Shown here: positions 48,891-58,900 of the stretch, in pieces
Layout of the letters: each line of letters starts with the position of its first letter
Position numbering within the stretch: the first letter of the stretch is position 1
Assembly (NCBI RefSeq): GCF_033439725.1
Contig: NW_026944383.1
Span: 434,001-498,000 of the forward strand
Direction of reading: 5' to 3'
DNA: 64,000 bases
From: Neurospora tetraspora
Lineage: Eukaryota > Ascomycota > Sordariomycetes > Sordariales > Sordariaceae
Notes under the pieces: model-generated
The model's input: only the letters and a program-made list of their open reading frames with translations
Database searches by the model: none
What the model was told of the DNA's origin: nothing
Made by a program: the position numbers and the translations under genes

Positions 48891-50393
48891 TGTCGGTAAG
48901 GATCCCATGACCGTTTGGAAAGAGGCAGAAAGCAGAAACAGAAACAGAGACAGAAACAACGGCCGGCGTACCCTCGAGGTCTGGTTCGACTCAACGCCAC
49001 CGTGACCATCCACACATCAATCCAGTGCAGGGTAACAGGTACCCATCCGTCGTCTTGTCTCAGTCAAACGTAGGTCGCAGACAGCGACGCCCGCAAGGAC
49101 GGAACCAAAGGAGAAGGGCTAGCGCTTGGGGATGAACAAGTTCACACATGCGACGCGCCTTAATCTCTGAGTGTCTTGAGACCCCTCTGAGATCTTAGAT
49201 CCCGAAGACGGGACAGGTAGAATTCTGTATGTAGGAGTTAGTAGGCGTGGGAGAAAGAGAAAAGGTTAACAGCGACAGGTATCTGCAAGTTAAAGAGAAG
49301 AAGCAAGTATGAATCTACCGGTAACCCGTGGGTTGATTGAAAGGTTGGTGATAGAATGAATTCATCAAGTGGTGAACGTTGACCGAGGACAACCCATTCC
49401 GTGCTATCAGCACCGTTCCCAAACGTAGAGGATAGAAGTCAATGTCGAAGTCGCGCAGACACACAGACACGTTTGAAGGACTCTGATTCACTTCTTACTT
49501 GATAACACAACATCCATCTTCCTGGATTGTCGTAGAATGTTGTCATTGCGTACCTCTACCCAGGCACGCATCTACAGGGCAAGCAATGATCAACTGGTGG
49601 TCGACATGTTTGACAGCGCGTCTTGCAGTCGCTGCGTACAAGGCTGCCCATCAAGGTAAGAAAGTCCGTCAAGAATCAGGGAAAATTGGAAGGCAGAGCA
49701 TGGAATACTCGATACACCAGCGACGTCGGTGGCTTGCCTTGTTCAACTAGGTGATATATCTGATCAGCATGGTTTGGGTTGTGAGTGAACCGGGCATGAG
49801 CTCCTTGTTGACGTTCTTGTTGGCCCTTGTGTCGGTCCTTGTAGCCGCCACGTACAGGGAACAGGTAATCTCGAGATGGTCTAGTACATCTCCTTCGATA
49901 GGGAATGGATGACGGCACTTGAGAGTTGTGAAGGTCCTGGTGGTTTATGGTTCGAGCAAAGACCATATGCACTCAGTTGGAAAGGCAAAGCACAACGTGC
50001 TTTGGAAATTAAACAGAAGAGTAACTTAGGTGGGTAAGAGAAAGGCTTGTTGCTACATTGAAACAAGGGCAATTAGTCGAAAACCTTTAGGCGGTTACGA
50101 AATTTCACAGTGATAATGGTGCTTGAGAATGTGATGATGAAGAAGTAGTCAGAATGGAAAGTAGAAATCGCTCCACGGTAAAAATTGCCCAAATATCTCG
50201 AACACTTCCACTGTAATTGACGAAGCGATCTCCATCCAAATCAAGAACCTACCTGGGTAAATCGACTGTAAGGATCATCATAAGGAGAGTAACTTGGTCC
50301 ATAACAGACCGATAACCAGATTCATATTGGGGTGCTTGTACCTTTAGCTGGGAGATAATACTAACTATTCCTACTGGAAAGTCCCCGCACAAC

Positions 50394-50482
50394 GAAGAAC
50401 ACCAAGGAAGAACACCAAGGAAGAACACCAAGGAAGAACTGAAGAGAGAAGTGAAGAGAGAAGTGAAGAGAGAAGTGAAGAC
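50394..50482. repeat. Two adjoining minisatellites
   Basis: First about 3.5 copies of a 13-mer (GAAGAACACCAAG), then directly about 3.5 copies of a 12-mer (TGAAGAGAGAAG). Both units are purine-rich and share the GAAGA word, suggesting that one arose next to the other by slippage. Confidence 0.9.
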
Positions 50483-51072
50483 AGATTGAGGAGAGAAGTG
50501 AAGAGGGGACTGATGAGGTTAGGGCCGGGTCATCCTCGGTTAACTACCAACAAGAGGAAGGCGAGTAATAAAGACCAGCAGCTATAGGCATGTGTCGTTT
50601 CTTCGGGATGCCCCAGATGGCTGGCTAGGCGTCTTTGGTTCTAATAGGAACTATAATACAAGACTGACGTTCGGGATACCAGTAAACATACTGGGAGAAG
50701 TGTTTGCCGGATTCTAGGTATGACTATGTAGTGTTGCTGGCAATCCGACTTGGAGTACTGTGGAGGGATGCCATGATGTCTATCCTCCTTCATGACGCGC
50801 ATACCTTTGTAGAGATCACCCCGAAAGGTCTCAAGTGGTCTCGACTCCTAGGTAAGTGATAAAGGAAGAGAGGAAGGAAAGCTGAAGCAAGGTTTATTCA
50901 AAGTGAACGAGTAGAACAGAAAGCAAAAGCCTCCAAAAAATGTATAGCCATGCCAGAGCCGTTGCGCCTGTTCCAAAGAATGAACTAAAATGACTGGGTA
51001 TCATGACGTTGCTTAAAACCGAAGTGGGATGCTCTTGTCCATTCGCCCCTGATTCCAACTAGGAGAAGCCAG

Positions 51073-52510
51073 CTACAACTCGTCAAAGGCTCTGAGCTTA
51101 TCAGCTGCTAACGTTGCTGGAGATATCCACGCTGATGAAGCTTCCCCATCTGACGCCTCTGCTACCACCGTTGCCGAACCTCCAGGTGAATCCATTTCTT
51201 GTTCGTCGTCTCCTTTCTCTTGTCGTTGTTCTCCCCCGGTATCTTTCAACCTCGGCCCCTGCCCCAACAGCTCTCCAGTGCCAACCAGAGTCACGTTCTT
51301 AAGCGTGTTCAAAGAGTCATTAGCAAGCTTGTTGGCCGCCATCACCGCCCCTTCCACCGTAGCCGCCGAATTCTCCGGCGCAAACTGCGACCCGACAAAG
51401 ATCAACAGCACGAGGAAGATGACACCCGAAGTCAGCACCCAGAACGCCTTGAGCCGTCTGCGGGTGCGCTCCTGCCACTCTCGGTCGGCGCGCTCCCAGC
51501 TCTCGATCCGCTCGCGGACCAGGTCAACCCGCTCGCTAAGGGACTTGATCCGGCCGCGGCCGACGTAGACGCGGTCCTGCAGTTGCTCGATACGCTTCTG
51601 GTGGTCTTCGAACTGGCCGAAAGCGTCGAGCTGGGAGCTGACTTCGGTCACGAGCTCGTCGGCTTCCATGGTAAAATGCGAGGTCATGTCTTGGGAGGCG
51701 ACGGCCACCTCCTTGAGCGCGAGGATGGTGCTCTGGAGGACGCAGAGTTTCTCGAGGACGGAGTAGTAGGTATCGTCGAGTTGGCGGGTCGTGTTGTTTG
51801 AGAATTGTTCGAGGTCCTCGAGAGACTTTTTCAGGCCACTGCATACGTTGGAGGTCCTTTGTTAGCTTGCGAAAGTCATGTCTGGGATGTCAAGAGGCCA
51901 AGGGGATAAGCAGAGGGACTGGAATTTGTTCAACCAACTTTTCCCGTGCAATGGCCTTTTGGCGCTCCTTGGCGATTTCATCCTCTTTTAGCAGGACCCT
52001 TCCACCCGGTATAGTGTTCGTAAGTACCGCCGTGGCTACCGAGGGGACGCTGTCATCAGCGGACGGGCTCGCATTGAGAATGCTGGCTCTTCTGCTCGCA
52101 TTAGGAGTCAGGTTGTTCGGCGTCGACATGCCGAAGCCTTCGAAAGAGAAGCGACCTCGGGCGGTGGATTGCAGTGTCGTTATTGCACTCTGTATATCGA
52201 GATTCAATCCATCGCGGTCCTTCCCCTTTTCGCGCTCCCTTTCTCGGTCCCTGGCCTTGTTCATGTCCTTGTGCTTTTCCTTGTCTTTCTCTTTCTCCTT
52301 CCCGTGGCGGTCGCGGGATGATCGATGGCGATGCAGATGGAGCGAAGACGGCAATTCGGTGATGGAGCGGGTGATTTGGTGTCGCGGACGATGTGGAGAG
52401 TGGGATCCTGGTTTGAGCCCTTCGACTCCATTCGGGGCATTCGGAGACATGACGGCACTCGAGCGGCTTTCCTTTTCTTTATCGCGCTTTATCTGGTGAT
52501 TCGGGGGCAT
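51073..52510 (-). CDS. Coiled-coil, single-pass membrane protein, conserved fungal, function unknown
   Basis: Two exons, 52510-51939 and 51838-51073, giving 445 residues. The 100-nt intron has a GTTGGT donor and an ATGCAG acceptor and joins AREK to NGLKKSLEDLEQF. Residues 1-100 are highly charged, with long Lys/Glu/Asp/Arg runs and His-Arg repeats. Residues about 190-320 form amphipathic helix or coiled coil (YYSVLEKLCVLQSTILALKE; KRIEQLQDRVYVGRGR; SLSERVDLVRERIESWERA). A single hydrophobic segment, AFWVLTSGVIFLVLLIFVG (about 322-340), follows an Arg-rich stop, then about 100 polar residues. There is no N-terminal signal, so it likely inserts by the internal segment. The layout recalls SNARE-like or nuclear-envelope anchors, but no signature is present and I do not name it. 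Confidence 0.8.
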
Positions 52511-53242
52511 AATGATGCGTAATAACGCCAGATTGGAGGACCTCTACGGGTAGGCAAGTGGAGGTGTAAGCCGGGATGCAAGGTCGACGCCCCGAGCTTA
52601 TTACAGAGTGTGCATCGCGGTGGGGACGCGGCACAGGGGACCAATGTCACTGAAGCCTGCCTCACCATCGTTGGCGGCACCCGTCCAGGCCTGTACAGGG
52701 GTTGGTTCACTGAGCATGTGAGCTGAAGCAAAATAATCACAAGCAGTATTGGTGAGAGCAAAGAGTCACATGGAAGCAGTAGGTTCCGAGTGGCTGTAAA
52801 GCCATTAAGAATAATAATGATAAGCCTTTTGTTATGTTCCATGTAAAAATTGCTTGGGGTATCAGAATATTGCTGTCGTTGTCACACGCAGTGGTCGTTG
52901 AGGTACGCCTTCCTATAAGGCGCCGTCTTTCCGGGTTGTTTCCCATCCATTCGTCCTGTCCGCTGAGCTTCTCCTGGCAAACCACGCCTTCCGTGGCTGC
53001 TGCGGACTTCCAACTCCAATTATGCCATGCCATGGATCATAAACACTCCTCCAAAATAAAGTAATGCCGTTGCCATCGAACCAGCCGAAGAAGACGCCGC
53101 GCTGCGAATGGCGTTCGGGATTCGTTTCTCGGGCGTTGGTGGAACGGCGAAGCCGGTGATTCGGTTCGTTACCCATCGGTGGACGGGAAGGAGTGAGACG
53201 TGGTGTTCCGCATGTCCTGAGTGCCGTTCACGATCTCCTCGT
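52511..53242. other. Intergenic spacer between two minus-strand genes
   Basis: Holds the promoter and leader of the membrane-protein gene and the 3' region of cgr1. I see no other feature. Confidence 0.5.
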
Positions 53243-53747
53243 TCAAGAGTTGATAAGCTTGTTGCGCTTCTCCTTGCGCTTGAGTCTCTCCACCCTCTTC
53301 TTGTGCATCTTCTCGGCCATCTTCTCGTAGCGTTCCTTCTCCTCCTTCTTCGCCCGCTTCTCCTTGAGGGCTTCGATGCGTCTCTGTGTGTGTGGAAATG
53401 GTGGGTTAGCCCCTGAAAATTGTTTCCAGAATGATGTTTTCAACCAACCTTGCGCTCTGCCTCCTTCTCGTCCTTAAGCTCCTTCTCCTTAGCCTTGACG
53501 GCCGCAAGCAACTGCCTCTCCTTTGCGCGTTTCTCGAACGAAGTCAAGCCGGAGCCGGGACGGAAGGCCTTCTTGGAGGCGTGCCATTGCTTTCCTGTAG
53601 GAAAATGGCAATTAGTGCTTCGTTCGACGAAAAGATGGTAGAATGCGACGGGGAAAGCTAACCATTGACCCTCATGCCAAGGGGCTTGGAGGCCGCCTTG
53701 GTCTCCACCTGAGACGTTGTTTGTGTTGTTGTGGTAGTAGAAGACAT
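53243..53747 (-). CDS. cgr1: rRNA-processing protein Cgr1
   Basis: Three exons: 53747-53663, 53594-53449 and 53383-53243, giving 123 residues, the small size typical of the family. After a Thr/Ser-rich start come [19 protein letters not shown] and [18 protein letters not shown] nearly pure Lys/Arg/Glu helix follows ([16 protein letters not shown], then [24 protein letters not shown]), ending LINS. Cgr1 is a nucleolar protein needed for 60S ribosome biogenesis and pre-rRNA processing. The conserved N(G)KxW motif is split by intron 1. Donors are GTTAGC and GTTGGT, both unlike the GTAAGT/GTATGT of most neighbours. It is divergent from the argininosuccinate synthase gene with 477 bp between the start codons. 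Confidence 0.92.
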
Positions 53748-54224
53748 GGTTGCGAATAGTTAAAGTTGACCAACAATTCGTGTATTGGCTGAATTGGATG
53801 CAGAACGTTGTGACGGCGATGCCAAAGGCTGCAGAAGAACTCAAGGCGGTCAGCGAATGCGGTCGCACCCAAGCAGAAAATTTGGACGGCAGAATTGGTT
53901 ATCAGGCCCGTTATCGCAACGTTATCGCTGGACGGGTCCGGGTAGAACAGGCGTTAAAACTGCGGGGCGGACCCTCGTCACCCTTGCTTCCAGGTGGTCC
54001 CAGGTCTCATCCGGCCGGGATGTTGATGGTCGATTGAGACGGGAATCTGACTCTGAGGGTCTGCCCCGCAGTGACAAGATACAGTGACTCAATCGGCTGT
54101 TTGACGCAGTGGGAAAAATCATATTTAGCCTCGAGCTGCCGCCCGATATCGCCTTTGTCTCTCTTACACGGTCAGGAACTGTAACTGTCGAGTAGCCATT
54201 TTCCGCAAGCACCAATCCGCCAAA
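53748..54224. promoter_or_regulatory. Divergent promoter region of cgr1 and arg-1
   Basis: The 477 bp between two start codons hold both promoters and leaders. It includes a perfect TGACTCA site, annotated separately, and a TGACTCT near 54,050. I see no other gene. Confidence 0.7.
54085..54091. promoter_or_regulatory. TGACTCA element (Gcn4/CPC-1 type)
   Basis: A perfect palindromic TGACTCA 134 bp before the argininosuccinate synthase ATG. In fungi, bZIP regulators of general amino-acid control (Gcn4; CPC-1 in Neurospora) bind this sequence and induce arginine biosynthetic genes on amino-acid shortage. The match is seen; its use here is inferred. Confidence 0.7.
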
Positions 54225-55983
54225 ATGTCCGAGTCCAAGGGTCGCGTCTGTCTGTAAGTAACACCTCGAGACAACAGCTTTGAGTTACGTCTTTGGTGAT
54301 TCCACTTGTGGAACAAGCTGTTCTGGAGCTCTGATGCCTGACTGACACTCCCTCCCGTCGATAGCGCCTATTCCGGAGGTACGATCCTGGAGCTATACAC
54401 CATAGAGATTCGCCTGCCATGAATGTAATTGCTTACCAATTGACCACTGTATACAGGTCTTGATACCTCCGTGAGTTCTTCCTGAAGCTTCCCCTTCGTC
54501 TTATAGAACGCATTGACTGACATTTGTTGCTGCAGACCATCCTCTGCTGGTTGATTGAGCAGGTAGAGACAACCAACCCCCCGCGCTCCCCTCCGAGCTG
54601 TGGTATTGACCTGAGTGACTCGATAGGGCTACACCGTCGTCTGCTTCCTCGCCAATGTCGGCCAGGAGGAGAACTGGGATGAGGTCCGCGCCAAGGCCAT
54701 GAAGCTCGGTGCTGAGGAGATGGTGATCCTCGACCTCCAGCAGGAGTTCGTTGAACAGCTCGTCTTCCGTGCCATCCAGTGCAATGCCATCTATGAGGAC
54801 CGCTACCTCCTCGGCACCTCCCTTGCCCGCCCCGTCATTGCCCGTGCCCAGGTCCGCGTTGCCGAGCAGTACAACTGCGAGTTCGTCTCCCACGGCTGCA
54901 CTGGCAAGGGCAACGACCAGGTCCGCTTCGAGCTTGCCTTCAAGTAAGCATATCCCCTCACCTCTAGCTCCATTGGAAACGCAAACACTAACGCGACACC
55001 ACAGGGCCTGCAACCCCGAGATCAAGGTCATCGCTCCCTGGAGACTTCCCGAGTTCTGCGCCCGCTTCCAGGGCCGTCAGGATCTCCTGAAGTACGCCGC
55101 CGACAAGAGCATCCCCGTCTCCTCGACCCCCAAGGCCCCCTGGTCCATGGATGACAACCTCGTCCACTGCAGCTACGAGGCTGGTATCCTTGAGGACCCT
55201 AACCACACTCCCCCCAAGGAGCTCTGGACTCGCACTGTCGACCCCCAGGACGCTCCCAACACTCCCCAGGAGTTCACCGTCGTCTTCGAGAAGGGTATTC
55301 CCGTCAAGGTCATCGTCGATGGCAAGGAGACCACTGGCTCCGTTGAGCTTTTCAAGCTCCTCAACAAGATCGGCCACGACCACGGTGTCGGCCGTGTTGA
55401 TATCGTCGAGAACCGTTTCATCGGTCTCAAGTCCCGTGGCTGCTACGATACCCCCGGTCTCACCATTGCTCGCCTTGCCCATCTTGATCTTGGTACGTGC
55501 TTCTCGTTTCTGACCCGGCGTGGATGTTTTTGACCGCTAACCTCGGGTTCTACAGAGGGTCTTGTTATGGATTCCAAGGTCCGTGAGCTCCGTGATCAGT
55601 TCGTCACCATCTCTTGGTCTCGTCAGCTGTACAACGGCATGTACTTCAGCCCTGAGCGCGAGTTGTAAGTTGCTTTCCACTGAAACTGAAGCCAGACGAG
55701 CAATCACTAACCGATATCCCCCTACAGCGTCGAGAACTCCATCATCTTCTCCCAGCAGAACGTTACTGGTGAGGTCCGCATGATGGCCTACAAGGGTAAC
55801 GCCTACGTCCTCGGCCGCAAGTCCGATGCCAGCAACCTCTACTCCGAGGCCGATGCCTCCATGGACTCCCTCGAGGGCTTCTCCCCCATGGACACCACCG
55901 GTTTCATCGAGATCCAATCCATTCGCCTCAAGAAGTACGGTCTCCAGAAGATCAAGGACGGCAAGCCCCTCACCCAGTCTTGA
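54225..55983 (+). CDS. arg-1: Argininosuccinate synthase
   Basis: Eight exons: 54225-54253, 54365-54378, 54457-54470, 54536-54562, 54627-54943, 55005-55492, 55556-55664 and 55728-55983, giving 417 residues, the normal length. It joins citrulline and aspartate using ATP to make argininosuccinate, the penultimate step of arginine synthesis, in the cytosol. The ATP-binding P-loop AYSGGLDTS lies at residues 11-19. It is followed by [23 protein letters not shown], then [62 protein letters not shown] and a terminal [13 protein letters not shown]. Three of the first four exons are tiny (14, 14 and 27 nt), and the first junctions cut through the P-loop. All borders are GT..AG and every junction restores the known protein. 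A TGACTCA site lies upstream. Confidence 0.96.
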
Positions 55984-58900
55984 ATGTCGACAAACATGTC
56001 GGAAAAAAAGATCATAAAACGGTGAAAAGGGACGACTGGAGGTTTCTTTGCGCACGTCGCCCCGGGCAGATGGCCAGCCTCACTCGACACATAAAGCTAG
56101 CCATATTCAAACCGCTTCTTGAACATGAAGCAACCATGGAAGGGATAGGCGCTTAAAGAGTGGAGGATTGCCTTGGGGCATAAAAATATATGGTACATAT
56201 AGACAGGCGGCTCGAAATATAAACACCCCATCCCTGCTGCATGGCGTCACGAATTCAAGACGAGTTTCCACATGGTGATGGTTACGTAGACACCTAACAA
56301 GCGTGTTTTCCAGTGCCGAACTCCGTTGCTTGCGACCCACGAGGAAGAACCATGTCCACAGCATGGCGAAGCGTCTCGCCTGGCCTTGAAACCTGTACAG
56401 TTTCCCTACAGTGGGCGATATTTTCACCCGACGATAGCCTCACCCAAGCAACAAGCAATGAGGCCTCCTCCGCATCATCCGTACACTGCCTTGTACCTTA
56501 TTAGTGAAGCACTGAAGATCGATCGGGGCATCGGTAATAAGCTTTCTCCGCTTTTGTTGACCCCATTTCGACTTTTCCCTTTTGCGCCATGTCCACATCT
56601 CATCTCCGCGCCCTGCCCTGCGGAGAAGGGCGTTTACGTAAAGAGAGGAACAAGGTTACAAGGGGACCCAGCAACCACTACCAAACAGAAAACGGTAAAC
56701 TGAATGAATGAATGAATCGTGAACGAACCGACCAACCAATATCGTTGCGGTTCCGAGTGATTGGGGAGATTTGAAGCAAAATTGGAGATTGGGAATGTCG
56801 TCATTTGTTCAGCCTTGGGGGATTCAAGACGTAGCAAGAGAAGGAGGAGAGATCATGATGGGCCCAGATACATACAGTACTGTGGGAGGACAGAAGTGAA
56901 GCAATACCTACACCTAGCTCAGCACACAGTAAAATCCGGGGAAATGTTTCATGGTTTCAGAACAGAACAAGGAGACAGCAAGGATCAAAAGTCCCGCTCG
57001 GCCCTGGATGGAAGCGTTCGAAATGGGTTTGAGCCGGGATGGGAAGAGGACCGACCACCTTTGCTGGGTTTTGTGTGTCTTTTGTGCACATTTTATGAAA
57101 GTCGAATCAAGTCCTTATACCAGCTATACCTAGGGTATGTGCAAGAAGTTTTGGCACAGCCACGATTAACATGCTCGCTTCGAGGACTGTCTTTTACGCT
57201 TGAGGAAACGACGTCGCTGTACCCTTCAGGGATCCGGCCGGCTTTTCATCGTTGTTGGAGTTGCAGTGGCTGACGATTATCTGCCGGATACAGATACGAG
57301 TATACGACATCTTCCACTTGTTATCTTGAGCATCCTGTAAGAAACACATGAAGAACAACCATCTTCCCATCCCGCCGTCCGGCTCCAAAGAAGAAAAAGA
57401 GGGCTGCAATAATGAGTCGCTATATCGCACTCTCGAAGTTGGTTTGTCTCCCCTTCTTCCCCGGTCTCCCAGTTCCGCGTATAAAAAGAAGAGGACAAAC
57501 AATAGACGAGGACGGACGCCCCCGAGGCCCCCACTTTTGCAACCTTGATCAGGGCTGCTCCTTGTCATGGAGTGAGGCACGGCACAGTTTCGATCGATGA
57601 AGCTCTCGAAAGCGAAGAAACGCAGCTCTCACTGTTCACAAACATCGTATGGACACGCGCACGATTAGGCGATGTACAGTTTAGTACGGGTACTAGGAAT
57701 GTGCAATCGGTCGGCTACGGCCACCACTGCCGAAGCGAGCGACGATGCGCGAGATGCGAAATTCGGGAATCAGTACGGGATCGCGTAGAGTTTCGTTTCA
57801 TTGGAAGTTTGATGATTTCAATAGACGACGTACTATGTACGCTCGTACGGTATGTGGGCAGGATAGGGCTGTTGCTGAACTTGTTCGTGTTCGTGCATGT
57901 AATTACAGTACTGACCCAACCCAAGGATGGCAGACAGCCCGATATTAAATGATGATGATAGTGATCATGAAGGAAGTTGTTGAAACATACCTCTATAAGA
58001 TGTGTTATCGCGGGTTGATATTGGATTTCTGTTCGAAACTCAACCGCAGACAAGGATCAGGAAGGACCCCACCTCTTTCTTCCCGTTGCTCTTCCCTCCT
58101 TCCAGCTAGAACCCTTTGGGATGCTCTTACTGGAGTTCTAGTGTACCTTAGTCATGGGAGAACCGAACTTCTCACGAACCATTCAATATGATCAACATTC
58201 ACAAGAACTACACCACACCTTATTCCTGGGCTGGGTTCTCCAAGCCTTACTGGCTGATTCATTCGAGTTGTGAACCAGTCGCTGCCCTCCCTCCCTCCCT
58301 CGATACTTTCGCCTCCGCGTCTGTCCATCCATCCTCTCTTTACACTTCTCGGTTCGTTAAAGCCAGCGTCGTAGTGCTTCAGGGTTCGTCGAAACAGAGC
58401 ACATCACATTTCCTCCCGCATGCCCCGTGGGGGAAACACAGGTTGACGATGATAGGCCGGCCGGGCCGTGTTTTGAGACCTGGGATCGGGCATTCTTCTC
58501 GACCAAATTTTTACTTCTCCAGCATCGTCTGCATTCCTTCTAGTGTGCATACCACACGTGTACCGAGGGGTGAAAAAGACCCTTGGTTTCTTCTCCTTTA
58601 CTCGAGATCGGATTACCTCTACAGAACGGCATTTGGCTGTTGAGTTGGGACACGAAGAAGCATTGCCCCTTTCTTTTCTTTCCCAAGGCCCTGGGGTCAG
58701 TGTTGGGAAGCGCTCATTCGCCCCTTCCCAGGTTCTCAAAATGTCGATACGTACAGTATGCCTTTCACGAACAGACGAGGCATCCCGCCGTCTCTGCATC
58801 TCTGCGATTGCAGTACCAAGGCGATCTGGTCTCGGTCCTCTGATCTTTTTGTGTCTGACACAAAATCTCTTTCAGACCACACAATTGGCTGAACTGCCGG

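Larger units (their letters stand above)
43799..51072. other. 7.3-kb gene-poor region
   Basis: Ordinary composition, no RIP-like enrichment and no supported gene. It holds simple repeats (GA tract about 48871-48890, a TG tract near 48260-48277, a minisatellite at 50394-50482). TAGGTA/GGTACC words recur near 46.55, 48.03, 48.31-48.44, 48.60 and 48.76 kb. The largest open frames (for example 135 codons at 44984-45391, minus) have no family resemblance. The last few hundred bases are the 3' region of the membrane-protein gene. Confidence 0.5.
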
